Source: an uncultured SAR86 cluster bacterium
Lineage (GTDB): Bacteria > Pseudomonadota > Gammaproteobacteria > Magnimaribacterales > AG-339-G14
DNA length: 64,000 nt
Direction of reading: 5' to 3'
Assembly: GCA_902614235.1 (NCBI GenBank)
Contig: CACMKG010000002.1
Span: forward strand, 84,038-148,037
The translations under genes were made by a program, and so were the position numbers. Positions within the stretch are counted from its first letter, which is position 1. The number at the start of each line of letters is the position of its first letter. Below are positions 10,263-18,096 of the stretch, piece by piece. The notes beneath the pieces were generated by a model. The model worked only from the letters and a program-made list of their open reading frames with translations. It made no database searches and had not been told where the DNA came from.

Positions 10263-10282
10263 GCTAATTTTTCATATTACCT

Positions 10283-10313
10283 AAAAAACCCCCTTTTTTA
10301 AGGGGGTTTTTTT
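10283..10313 (+). terminator. Rho-independent terminator after first porin
   Basis: A-run plus CCCCC (10289-10293) pairs with GGGGG (10302-10306) and the following T-run, with a short T/A loop. The run of seven T residues follows directly. It ends transcription of the first porin and separates it from the second copy. Confidence 0.9.
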
Positions 10314-10387
10314 ATGGAAATCTCAAATACCACAATATATGGTGTTTTTTTGTTCCAGAAAGAAGCACATTTGCTTGCAGGATGTAA

Positions 10388-10409
10388 AAAAAAGGTATAG
10401 ACCTTTTTT
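10388..10409 (+). other. 9-bp perfect hairpin in the leader region of the second porin
   Basis: AAAAAAGGT and ACCTTTTTT flank a 4-base loop (ATAG). The T-run in the 3' arm makes it terminator-like, but the stem is weak. It lies about 70 bases before the second porin gene and could be an attenuator or the tail of read-through control. The role is inferred. Confidence 0.3.
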
Positions 10410-10454
10410 AGTTTAATGGTTTTTAACTAAAATATTATGTTTTAATAGCGGCTT

Positions 10455-10472
10455 ATTTATAAATTTATAAAT
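10455..10472. promoter_or_regulatory. 18-bp perfect palindrome abutting the ribosome site of the second porin
   Basis: ATTTATAAATTTATAAAT is a perfect palindrome whose last base is followed directly by GGAG of the ribosome site. Its position matches the palindrome before the first porin although the sequence differs. It may be an operator or an RNA element controlling ribosome access. Confidence 0.35.
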
Positions 10473-10481
10473 GGAGAAGAT

Positions 10482-11123
10482 ATGAATAAACTAAAATTAA
10501 CGTTAATTGGTTTAGCCTTAGTATTTGTTTCCACATTTGCTAATGCTGTTTCTGTCTCTGGAAATGCGGCTATACAGACCGACTACATCTGGAGAGGAAT
10601 GACCCAAAATGGTGGCGAAAATTCTGTCAATGTTGGCTTAGATGTTGACTTTGAAAATGGATTTTACGTTGGTACTTGGGGAGCTACTGTGGGTGTAGGT
10701 AATTCTAACTTAGAATTAGACTACTACGGCGGTTATACATTTGAAATGGGTGGCATTGGTGTAAATATTGGTGCAATTCAAGTTAAATATGATGGGGATA
10801 ATCAATATGATTTCTCTGAAAACTACATTGCTTTATCACTTCCTATGAATGTTGGCCTTCATTATTCTGAAGGTGATGAACTAGGAGACTATGCTGAAAT
10901 AAGTTGGGGCATGGATGTTGGTGCTGGTTCGTTAGCCATTGCTTATGGCGACATGGATAGCTCTAATGGAGCAGCTGATGGTGGATCTCATACAACTATC
11001 GGTTACAGCATACCGGCTGGAGACCTAACAGTTGATCTTTCTTACAGCGACTTTAGTGGAGATACTAACGCAAATGGAACTATGGCAGACCAAGATGCAG
11101 TTGTTTTAACAATTAGCATGTAA
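10482..11123 (+). CDS. TorF-family putative outer-membrane porin (copy 2)
   Basis: A 213-residue paralogue of the preceding gene. The signal peptide ends near residue 22 (FANA/VSVSG). The mature part has the family motif TDYIWRGMTQNGG, then VGLDVDFENGFYVGTW and LELDYYGGY, and repeated amphipathic strands ending in VVLTISM. The two copies share the N-terminal third closely and diverge later, which points to a tandem duplication followed by specialisation. Each copy has its own terminator and leader, so they are probably regulated separately. Confidence 0.85.
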   Translation: MNKLKLTLIGLALVFVSTFANAVSVSGNAAIQTDYIWRGMTQNGGENSVNVGLDVDFENGFYVGTWGATVGVGNSNLELDYYGGYTFEMGGIGVNIGAIQVKYDGDNQYDFSENYIALSLPMNVGLHYSEGDELGDYAEISWGMDVGAGSLAIAYGDMDSSNGAADGGSHTTIGYSIPAGDLTVDLSYSDFSGDTNANGTMADQDAVVLTISM

Positions 11124-11142
11124 GTTAGTCTTAGAACTTAAT

Positions 11143-11170
11143 AAAAAACCTCTCTTCGGAGAGGTTTTTT
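11143..11170. terminator. Bidirectional Rho-independent terminator with TTCG tetraloop
   Basis: AAAAAACCTCTC and GAGAGGTTTTTT form a 12-bp perfect stem closed by a TTCG loop. It follows the second porin on the plus strand and also works on the minus strand, beyond the end of the convergent hydrolase gene. Confidence 0.93.
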
Positions 11171-11175
11171 TATTC

Positions 11176-12126
11176 CTAATTTTTATTAATGAAATCAAAT
11201 AGATATTTTCCTACTTCTGTAGGTTGTCGATAAGCAATATCATGCGTACCGTCTTTTATCTCTTTAAAACTTATCTCTGGAATATCAAGTTTTAATTTCT
11301 CTAAACCCAATATAGGACAAACTCCATCATGGGTGCCCCAAATAACTTGGGTATTAATTCTATCTAGTCCTATTTTTTTAAAAGCTTCTGAAGAATCTGT
11401 CATATTAAAATTTCTAGCCGTCGATAGTAAGGAATCAGTGAAGCCTTTGTATAAAGTTTGCTGCAAAAAATAATTTTCAAACTCTTCTTTGCCTATAGCC
11501 TTAGGATCGTCACTATTTTCTGTTTCAGATGCTGATATATTTTTATAAATCGATGGCAAGGCTTTAAAAAAATAATCTCCAACTATCGGCATCATAAACA
11601 ACTTCATTGCCCAATGTGGCTCAGGAATGTAACCAGCGGGCGCGATTAGATTTAAAGTTTTAATTTTTTGTTTATTTCTATGGGAGAACAAAGCAGAAAT
11701 TGGACCTCCCATAGAATAGCCTATCAAATGAAGATCTTCAGAAACTTTCAACGATGTTAATAATTCTTCCAAAGTATCTACATAGAAATTAATACTATAT
11801 TTTTCTTTGGGACGATCAGAATACCCTCTGCCAAAATGATCATAAGATAAAACTTTTCTACCTGTTGAAAGCAAATCTTCCAAAATTCCATTCCAAACAA
11901 AACTTGGAGTTGCAAATCCATGAACCAATACAATTATCTCATCTGAATATAATTCCTTAGGCTCATGCCAGCGATAAAATATTTTGCCTTTGCTTAAAGA
12001 TGCTTGATTTCCATAAGAAGGAATTTTAATTTTATTAGGATTTTTTAATTTTAGAGTATTAAAAATATAAGGAAAACTAATTAAAACTATTAAAGTGATA
12101 AAAATTGTTAATGCTGTTAAAGTCAT
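11176..12126 (-). CDS. Membrane-anchored alpha/beta hydrolase
   Basis: Residues 2-22 form a hydrophobic N-terminal anchor, followed by an alpha/beta hydrolase domain. VHGFATPSFVW supplies the oxyanion loop, GYSMGGP carries the nucleophile serine, and the late GTHDGVCP (Asp) and DGTHDIAY (His) complete the triad. The relatives are esterases, lipases and C-C hydrolases of the MhpC/BioH type; the substrate is unknown. I chose the ATG at 12126 because GGGGAG stands at ideal distance. A GTG four codons upstream is also in frame. It is divergent from the glycerophosphodiesterase gene. Confidence 0.85.
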   Translation of the reverse strand: MTLTALTIFITLIVLISFPYIFNTLKLKNPNKIKIPSYGNQASLSKGKIFYRWHEPKELYSDEIIVLVHGFATPSFVWNGILEDLLSTGRKVLSYDHFGRGYSDRPKEKYSINFYVDTLEELLTSLKVSEDLHLIGYSMGGPISALFSHRNKQKIKTLNLIAPAGYIPEPHWAMKLFMMPIVGDYFFKALPSIYKNISASETENSDDPKAIGKEEFENYFLQQTLYKGFTDSLLSTARNFNMTDSSEAFKKIGLDRINTQVIWGTHDGVCPILGLEKLKLDIPEISFKEIKDGTHDIAYRQPTEVGKYLFDFINKN

Positions 12127-12163
12127 AATTCTCCCCACAAAAGATTATATATAAAAATTCTTT

Positions 12164-12889
12164 ATGAATTCTTTTTTAGATAGTGTATTTCAGGGTTTTG
12201 TCCATAGAGGGGATACTTCTATTTTTTTAGAGAACACTATCGAAGCCTTTCAATCGGCTGTTTCTTCAGGTTATCAATATTTAGAAACGGATTTGAGAGA
12301 AACTGTTGACGGCAAAATAATAACTTTTCACGATCCTAACTTAAAAAGAATCACTGGCGCTAACATAACAATAAGTGAAACTAAGTTTTCTGATATCAGA
12401 ATGAGAAGATTGCCATCGAGAGAGACCATTCCAACTATTGACGAACTTTTAGAAGAATTTCCAGATTCTTTTTTTAATATGGATCTCAAAGTAAGTCACA
12501 TTGAAGAAAAAGTTTTAAGAAAAATTAATTCACATAATGCATTAGAAAGAGTTTGCCTTGGTTCTTTTAATTCAAGAACAATAAAGAAAATTAATGCTTT
12601 GGAACCTAAAATTCTGACTTCAATGGGAGTATCACAAGTAATAATGTATAAATTTTTTTGGAAAAAAAATAATTCTAGATTGATTCAAATCCCTACTAGT
12701 AGGTATGGCATTAAAGTCGTCACAAAAAAATTTATCGACAGGCTCCATGAAGATGGCTATAAGGTTCATGTCTGGACAATAAATAGCGAGTCGCAAATGC
12801 AAACGCTAATTGATTTAGGTGTTGACGGAATAATGACAGACAACGCATCTGGTTTAATGAATGTCATGAGACAAAATAAACTTATTTGA
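12164..12889 (+). CDS. Glycerophosphodiester phosphodiesterase (GDPD family)
   Basis: This TIM-barrel enzyme splits glycerophosphodiesters from phospholipid turnover into glycerol-3-phosphate and an alcohol. The 241 residues show the conserved HRGDTSIFLENTIEAF start, ETDLRETVDGKIITFHDPNL (metal ligands E and D plus catalytic His) and the late HVWTINSESQMQTLIDLGVDGIMTDN, which closes the barrel (segments quoted separately). There is no signal peptide, so a cytoplasmic enzyme like UgpQ is likely. It converges on the MFS gene with an 8-base overlap. Confidence 0.92.
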   Translation: MNSFLDSVFQGFVHRGDTSIFLENTIEAFQSAVSSGYQYLETDLRETVDGKIITFHDPNLKRITGANITISETKFSDIRMRRLPSRETIPTIDELLEEFPDSFFNMDLKVSHIEEKVLRKINSHNALERVCLGSFNSRTIKKINALEPKILTSMGVSQVIMYKFFWKKNNSRLIQIPTSRYGIKVVTKKFIDRLHEDGYKVHVWTINSESQMQTLIDLGVDGIMTDNASGLMNVMRQNKLI

Positions 12890-14141
12890 TTTTAGGAACC
12901 ATCCATAAGACTAACAAGCCAGGTATAAATAAGAGCAATAAACTCAAAATTCCAAAATCAGGATTATCAAAAGTATATGCTACCCAACCAACCATAATGG
13001 GTCCAAAGACTACTGCAGATTTACCAACTAGATTATAAAAACCAAAAAATTCTGCGGATTTTTCTGGTGGTATTAATTGAGAAAAAATAGTTCTGCTTAT
13101 AGATTGAACCCCCCCTTGAAAAAGACCGATAGTAGCTGCCAAAAAGTAAAAACCTGAAATTTGAGTAATGAAAATACTAAATATGGTTACGAAAATATAA
13201 CCAATAATTCCAATAGAGAGCATCAGCTTGAGACCAAACTTATCTCCTAAAATTCCATATATGATAGTGGCGGGAAATCCTACAAACTGAGTAATGATCA
13301 AAGCTAAAATCATATCAGATGCTTCCAAGCCAATATCAGCCCCATAAGCCAATGCCATTCTAACAATAGTGTCTATTCCATCCATATAAAGCCAATAAGC
13401 TAGGAGAAATAAAGATAAAGTTTTATATTTTCTAATGTCTTTGAAAGTCGAAACTACTCTTTGCAAAGAGTGTACAAAAAGATTTGAAAATTCTATTGAA
13501 ATGATATTTTCTTTTTTTTCTTGAACGAATTTTAAAAGTGGTAATGAAAAGATACCCCACCAAATAGAAACACTTAAAAAAGAAAAAAGTACAGCATCTG
13601 TTATTGATTTGAGACCAAAAAATTCTGGATTTTGATACATCGCAACATTAAGTACAAAAAGAAACCCTCCTCCTAAGTATCCCAATGAATAACCTAGAGC
13701 AGAAACTCTGTTTCTGTTCTCATCCGATGAAACGTTAATTATTAGAGAATCATAAAAAACATTTCCTCCAGAAAATCCAATGCAAGCAAGTATATAAACT
13801 GACATAGCGGTAATCCACATTCCTTGAGCAATAAAAAAAAGCGAACCAGTTGCAATTATTCCAAGGAAGGCTAAAAGTCCTAAAAAAAGTTTTTTCTTAT
13901 TAGCTATATCTGCAAGAGCTCCTAAGAAAGGAGCAATACAAACAATTATCAATCCTGAGATCGAATTTGCGGTTCCCAGCCACGCAGAGCTTTCTGGACC
14001 AGATAAATCTCCAGCCCAAAAACTTTTAAAAAAAATTGGAAAAAATCCAGCCATTACTGTTGTAGCAAATGCAGAATTTGCCCAATCATAAAAAGCCCAT
14101 GAAATAATTTCTCTGTTTAAATATCTTTTCTTAGAATTCAC
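12882..14141 (-). CDS. MFS transporter, UMF1/Atg22-like family
   Basis: The 419-residue protein has about 12 membrane helices. The N-terminal EIISWAFYDWANSAFATTV is the hallmark of the UMF1 (unknown major facilitator 1) family, related to yeast vacuolar effluxer Atg22. Further MFS features are LGALADIANKKK between helices 2 and 3 and FGLVQ-like FQGGVQSISRTIFSQLIPPEKSAEFFG in the C-terminal half (split by the helix). Yeast Atg22 exports amino acids, while the bacterial members have no settled substrate. The start is a GTG. Confidence 0.88.
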   Translation of the reverse strand: MNSKKRYLNREIISWAFYDWANSAFATTVMAGFFPIFFKSFWAGDLSGPESSAWLGTANSISGLIIVCIAPFLGALADIANKKKLFLGLLAFLGIIATGSLFFIAQGMWITAMSVYILACIGFSGGNVFYDSLIINVSSDENRNRVSALGYSLGYLGGGFLFVLNVAMYQNPEFFGLKSITDAVLFSFLSVSIWWGIFSLPLLKFVQEKKENIISIEFSNLFVHSLQRVVSTFKDIRKYKTLSLFLLAYWLYMDGIDTIVRMALAYGADIGLEASDMILALIITQFVGFPATIIYGILGDKFGLKLMLSIGIIGYIFVTIFSIFITQISGFYFLAATIGLFQGGVQSISRTIFSQLIPPEKSAEFFGFYNLVGKSAVVFGPIMVGWVAYTFDNPDFGILSLLLLFIPGLLVLWMVPKIK

Positions 14142-14176
14142 TTTTTTTTTAAATTTTCTTAAGTATCATATGCATC

Positions 14177-14344
14177 ATGTCAAAAGACCTAAATGACTCT
14201 CAAATTACTAAAAATTTAATAATTTTCTTTTTAGTTGTGGCGATTGTAACAGTTGGCTTGGCTTATTTAGGAATTTATATTCAAGAGTCTGATTACAGAA
14301 AAAATATTGAAATAGAGACTAGAGAATCTCTTAAAGAAGACTAG
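14177..14344 (+). CDS. 55-residue single-pass membrane protein
   Basis: The ORF lies in the spacer between the divergent MFS gene and the dihydroorotase operon. It encodes a polar N-terminus (MSKDLNDSQITKN), one strong membrane helix of about 20 residues (LIIFFLVVAIVTVGLAYLG) and a charged tail rich in Glu/Arg/Lys. That shape is typical of small membrane proteins. The ribosome site is poor, which lowers confidence. I know no family for it. Confidence 0.45.
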   Translation: MSKDLNDSQITKNLIIFFLVVAIVTVGLAYLGIYIQESDYRKNIEIETRESLKED

Positions 14345-14355
14345 TCTAAGTTTGA

Positions 14356-15693
14356 TTATCTATCGAATCTTATTTTTTCAGAAGCAAGGCTTTTAGCAAC
14401 CATTTTTCCATCTAAAACTATAGGCTGACCATTCACTATGGTTCCATAAACCGAAGAGCTAAACTTTTTCCCATCAAACGGGGTCCAACCGCATTTAGTA
14501 AGTTCTGTCTCATTAGAGACAAGAGTTTCTTTATTAAGATCAAACATCATCAGATCTGCTTTGTAACCCTCTCTTACATAGCCACGATCAATAATTGAAA
14601 AACGATCGGCGACTTTATGACTCATATAAGAAATGACTTCTTCAAGAGTGTAAAAACCCTGTTTGTGAAGTTCTATCATCATATGAAAAGAATGTTCAAT
14701 AAGAGGAATACCTGCAGAAGCTTGAAGATAAGGCAGCTTTTTATCTTCATACACGTGAGGAGCATGATCAGTGGCAACATAATCGATGTAACCTTCTTTT
14801 AACGCTTTACGTAAGGCGTCTCGATCCGATTTTTTTTTAATAGCTGGATTACAAACTATTAAATTACCCAATTCAGTGTAATCTCTTTCATCAAACCAAA
14901 GATGATGTACACAGACTTCACAGGTAATCTTTTTTTCTTTCAGAGCAATGTTGCTGAATAATTCAATTTCTTTTTCAGTAGTTAAGTGCAAGACATGCAA
15001 ATCAGAGCCATATTTTTTTGCCAAATTTATGACTTTTGAAGAAGAAAGGTAACAACAAATATCGTCTTTAATAACAGGATGAAAACTTGCATCGATTTCT
15101 TTATTTTCAAGTTTTACTTTTTCTAAATTTTTTTGCATTGTTTCGTTATCTTCACAATGAGTAACAATAGTTACAGGGCATTGTTCAAAAATCTGTTCTA
15201 GGGCATTGTCATCTTCGACCAATAGAGTTCCTGTAGAAGTACCCATAAAAACCTTAAGTCCACACGTTTCTTTTGGATCAAGTTTTTTAATTTCTTCCAG
15301 ATTGGTTTCCATAGCTCCAAAATAGTAAGAGTAGTTAGTCCATGATTTTTCAGCGCCCAACTGATTTCTTTCAGCCAGTAATTCCATTGTTGTCATGTTT
15401 GGATTCACATTAGGCATATCAAAAGTTGAAGTTACTCCAGCATGAACTGCAGCTAGTGATTCTGATCGAATATCGCCTTTTTCGGTAAGACCTGGATCTC
15501 TAAAGTGAACTTGGTCATCAATTATCCCAGGTGCCAGGAACTTGCCCTCTAAATCTATAACTTCTTTGGATTCGCTTGAGATTTCACTTGCTATTTTTTC
15601 TATGCGGTCGTTAGTAATACCGACATCTACATGTGTTTGTTTGCCTTCATTCACAAGCAAACAGTTTTTAAGGACTAAGTCTAATTTACTCAT
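14356..15693 (-). CDS. pyrC: Dihydroorotase (class I type)
   Basis: Dihydroorotase closes N-carbamoyl-aspartate to dihydroorotate, the third step of pyrimidine synthesis. The 445-residue protein is of the longer amidohydrolase class I kind. Zinc ligands appear in GIIDDQVHFRDPGLTEKGD, the FMGTSTGTL loop, VTHCEDN, LHVLHLTTEKE and YVATDHAPH. It lacks the short PyrC form typical of E. coli. It is the last gene of a four-gene minus-strand operon (COMT-like, Smr protein, hypothetical, pyrC) with gaps of 0-1 bases or overlaps. Confidence 0.93.
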   Translation of the reverse strand: MSKLDLVLKNCLLVNEGKQTHVDVGITNDRIEKIASEISSESKEVIDLEGKFLAPGIIDDQVHFRDPGLTEKGDIRSESLAAVHAGVTSTFDMPNVNPNMTTMELLAERNQLGAEKSWTNYSYYFGAMETNLEEIKKLDPKETCGLKVFMGTSTGTLLVEDDNALEQIFEQCPVTIVTHCEDNETMQKNLEKVKLENKEIDASFHPVIKDDICCYLSSSKVINLAKKYGSDLHVLHLTTEKEIELFSNIALKEKKITCEVCVHHLWFDERDYTELGNLIVCNPAIKKKSDRDALRKALKEGYIDYVATDHAPHVYEDKKLPYLQASAGIPLIEHSFHMMIELHKQGFYTLEEVISYMSHKVADRFSIIDRGYVREGYKADLMMFDLNKETLVSNETELTKCGWTPFDGKKFSSSVYGTIVNGQPIVLDGKMVAKSLASEKIRFDR

Positions 15694-15694
15694 A

Positions 15695-16030
15695 TTATTT
15701 TAATGTGGTTAGCAAAAGTATTATTTTTAAATTCTTTGGATTAATTTCAAGATTCAGTCTTTGAGGGATTTCATCTAAAGTTTTGTATACATCAAATATA
15801 GATAAATCTAAAAATGATGCAAGTGCAGAAGCCGATCTACAATAATTGGACCTAAAAATTATTTTAAAACAAAGAAAAAAAGTATTGTTTTTGAAAGAAA
15901 TAGTTCTTTTTAAAATTTGTTTTAAACAAAAAAGATCAACCAATAAATATTCATTTGATTCAGTTTCAAGGGAAAAAGATTCAATTATTGTTCCTTCTGA
16001 ATTTATACAAATTGCGTTTTCTATTTTCAT
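15695..16030 (-). CDS. Hypothetical 111-residue protein
   Basis: I recognise no family. The start ATG follows the stop of the Smr gene without a gap (TAAATG), and the stop lies one base before pyrC, so it is firmly embedded in the operon. The sequence begins with a beta-rich stretch (INSEGTIIESFSLE), has a cysteine-containing hydrophobic middle (FFLCFKIIFRSNYC) and ends with a leucine-rich strand. No signal peptide or long membrane helix is evident. Confidence 0.6.
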   Translation of the reverse strand: MKIENAICINSEGTIIESFSLETESNEYLLVDLFCLKQILKRTISFKNNTFFLCFKIIFRSNYCRSASALASFLDLSIFDVYKTLDEIPQRLNLEINPKNLKIILLLTTLK

Positions 16031-16255
16031 TTAAATTTGTCTTACTATAACAGTTCCATAGTTGTGGCCTTTGCCTTCTTCATAATTAGATCCAACTCTA
16101 TCCAAAACTTGAATTACTAATGAAATCATTTTTTGGCTATTTCCACAGATTATCAGCAAAGGGCAATCGTCTTGATTTAAAAAAATAAAGTTTTCTACTA
16201 TTAAATCAACTTCATGATGTCGTTTACCATGCAAATCTAAAGTAGTTAATTTCAT
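16031..16255 (-). CDS. Stand-alone Smr-domain protein
   Basis: This 74-residue protein is a single Smr (small MutS-related) domain. It shows LDLHGKRHHEV at the N-terminus, the central LLIICGNSQKM in the place of the usual GxG/TGxG loop, and a C-terminal YEEGKGHNYGTVIV matching the family's N-x-G end. Smr domains are often nucleases on branched DNA or RNA. Here the HGKG-type loop is changed to ICGNS, so activity is uncertain. It overlaps the upstream methyltransferase gene by 4 bases (ATGA). Confidence 0.8.
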   Translation of the reverse strand: MKLTTLDLHGKRHHEVDLIVENFIFLNQDDCPLLIICGNSQKMISLVIQVLDRVGSNYEEGKGHNYGTVIVRQI

Positions 16256-17013
16256 GATTTATATCTTGATATTTCTACTCCATCAGGATGAGATTTTGAA
16301 TACTCCCTCAAAGTAGGAATGAATTTACTTTCGAAATTTGGAGAAGTTCTGACATAATCTAAGTAGTCTTCCAGATTAAATAAAACTACATTATCAGCAA
16401 AGACCCAAGCACCCTTTTTAAGCAAGCCAAATTCTTCTAATAATTTTAAATCTTTAAGATATATATCTTTCCAATGATCTATAAAGACAAAATCATATTG
16501 CTCTCTTAGTAAAGGAATTATCTCACTTGATTTACCTACTTTTAGTAAATGATTCTTGGATAAACCAGATATTTCAATATGTTCTCTAGCTATTTGAGAA
16601 AATTCCTTATTTGCCTCTATAGAAGTTAATTTTGAGACCTCATTCAAATTTTTTAATATTCTTATAGAAGAATAGCCAAGATAAACTCCCAATTCCAAAA
16701 TATTCGTTGCCTGTGAATCTCTGATTGCTTCTTCAAGAATCTCCCCTTTTTGATCTCCGATATTCATTAAAAAAGTTTTCTTGTATGCGTAATCATCAAT
16801 TATTTTTAAAATTGACTCAGGATTATTTTTGGTAGCATTTTTTCTAACAAGCTCCAGAACTTCAAACTCTTTAGGTTTTTTAAATTTGGTTTTAGTCAAG
16901 AAACTATCTACAAATTCTTGATAAGCTAAACTCAAAATACCTAAAATACTTCTTCTATTAATATTAAAAGGTAATTTAGATTTTTTATTTAATTTATTTC
17001 TTGTCGAGCTCAT
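16252..17013 (-). CDS. Catechol O-methyltransferase-like SAM methyltransferase
   Basis: A class I SAM-dependent O-methyltransferase with a strikingly animal-COMT-like catalytic domain. Counted from the ATG at 17013, the landmarks are MNIGDQKG near 83-90, LELGVYLGYSS (SAM loop) near 106-116, SIEAN near 131-135, DHWKDIYL starting at Asp179 (with Lys182), ADNVV with Asp207 and Asn208, and DGVEIS with Glu247. These match the Mg-binding Asp/Asp/Asn, the catalytic Lys and the catechol-orienting Glu known from mammalian COMT. The N-terminal 70 residues are extra and basic. A TTG start seven codons upstream is possible. A likely role is methylation of catechols or similar diols. It heads the pyrC operon. 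Confidence 0.85.
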   Translation of the reverse strand: MSSTRNKLNKKSKLPFNINRRSILGILSLAYQEFVDSFLTKTKFKKPKEFEVLELVRKNATKNNPESILKIIDDYAYKKTFLMNIGDQKGEILEEAIRDSQATNILELGVYLGYSSIRILKNLNEVSKLTSIEANKEFSQIAREHIEISGLSKNHLLKVGKSSEIIPLLREQYDFVFIDHWKDIYLKDLKLLEEFGLLKKGAWVFADNVVLFNLEDYLDYVRTSPNFESKFIPTLREYSKSHPDGVEISRYKS

Positions 17014-17049
17014 CAGGATATAATCTATTGTCAATTTTAAAGTAAAAAC

Positions 17050-18096
17050 ATGATCAGAGCATTTTATAAATCAGAAGAGTGGGCTCTCTGGGCCTATGGT
17101 GGTCTGGCGCTTTTGATTTCCTCTCTTTGGGTTCAAGTGCAGCTGACTGTTGCCATAAATACATGGTACGGAGGCTTTTACGATCATCTTCAAAAAGCTG
17201 CTGACTTTGCAGACGATCCTCAAGAAGGCATAGATATTTTTTATGATTTTTTAATTTCCACCGATTATTTAGTAAATGGATTTGAGGGCCAACCAAGTTT
17301 TTTAGTAATTGCAATGCCTTATGTGATACTTGCAACATTTACTGCTTGGTTTACCAGGATTTATGGTCTTAGATGGCGACAAGCAATAACCTTCAATTAC
17401 ATTCCCAGATGGCAAAGCGTTGAAGAAGAAATTGAAGGTGCTAGTCAGAGGATTCAAGAGGACTGTAATAGGTTTGCTCGAATTGTTGAAAGTCTAGGCT
17501 TGCAACTTGTAAGAGCAATCATGACTTTGGTTGCCTTTGTTCCTGTTCTTTGGGGCTTGAGCGAATCCGTAACCATTCCCTTCTTTAGCGATATCCCCGG
17601 GTCATTGGTATGGACTGCTCTTTCAGTTTCTATAGGAGGATTAATAATTTCTTGGTTTGTTGGTTACAAATTGCCTGGACTGGAATATAACAATCAAAAA
17701 GTAGAAGCTGCTTTTCGTAAAGATTTAGTTCTTGGTGAAGACGACAAAGTTAATTATGCCCAAACTGATACTTTGTGGAATTTATTTACAGGCATAAGAT
17801 TTAATTATCAAAGATTGTATTTGCATTATGGCTATTTTGATATTTGGATTGAAAGTTATGGGCAATTTATGGTGGTAGTTCCTTTTTTAATTATTGGGCC
17901 TAGTTTGTTTACCGGAGCGGCTTTATTGGGAGTTGTAATTCAGATAGCAAATGCCTTTGACAGAGTGCATAGTGGTTTTGCTTTATTTTTATTTAATTGG
18001 ACAACTATTACTGAACTAAGAAGTATTTGGAAAAGATTGCATGAGTTTGAAGCAAATTTGGATAGATTCTCAAAGCGAGATGAGCTTACCGCGTAA
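17050..18096 (+). CDS. sbmA: SbmA/BacA-like inner-membrane peptide transporter
   Basis: SbmA/BacA proteins import peptide antibiotics and modified peptides using the proton gradient. The 348-residue product aligns with E. coli SbmA from its second membrane helix onward: VAINTWYGGFYD, FRWRQAI-type RWRQAITFNYIPRWQ, EGASQRIQEDCNRFA, LPGLEYNNQKVEAAFRKDLVLGEDD (interrupted), and the final FNWTTITELRSIWKRLHEFE. It is about 58 residues shorter than SbmA and lacks the N-terminal region before the first shared helix. No ATPase domain is present. It overlaps the convergent epoxide hydrolase-like gene by 11 bases. Confidence 0.9.
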   Translation: MIRAFYKSEEWALWAYGGLALLISSLWVQVQLTVAINTWYGGFYDHLQKAADFADDPQEGIDIFYDFLISTDYLVNGFEGQPSFLVIAMPYVILATFTAWFTRIYGLRWRQAITFNYIPRWQSVEEEIEGASQRIQEDCNRFARIVESLGLQLVRAIMTLVAFVPVLWGLSESVTIPFFSDIPGSLVWTALSVSIGGLIISWFVGYKLPGLEYNNQKVEAAFRKDLVLGEDDKVNYAQTDTLWNLFTGIRFNYQRLYLHYGYFDIWIESYGQFMVVVPFLIIGPSLFTGAALLGVVIQIANAFDRVHSGFALFLFNWTTITELRSIWKRLHEFEANLDRFSKRDELTA

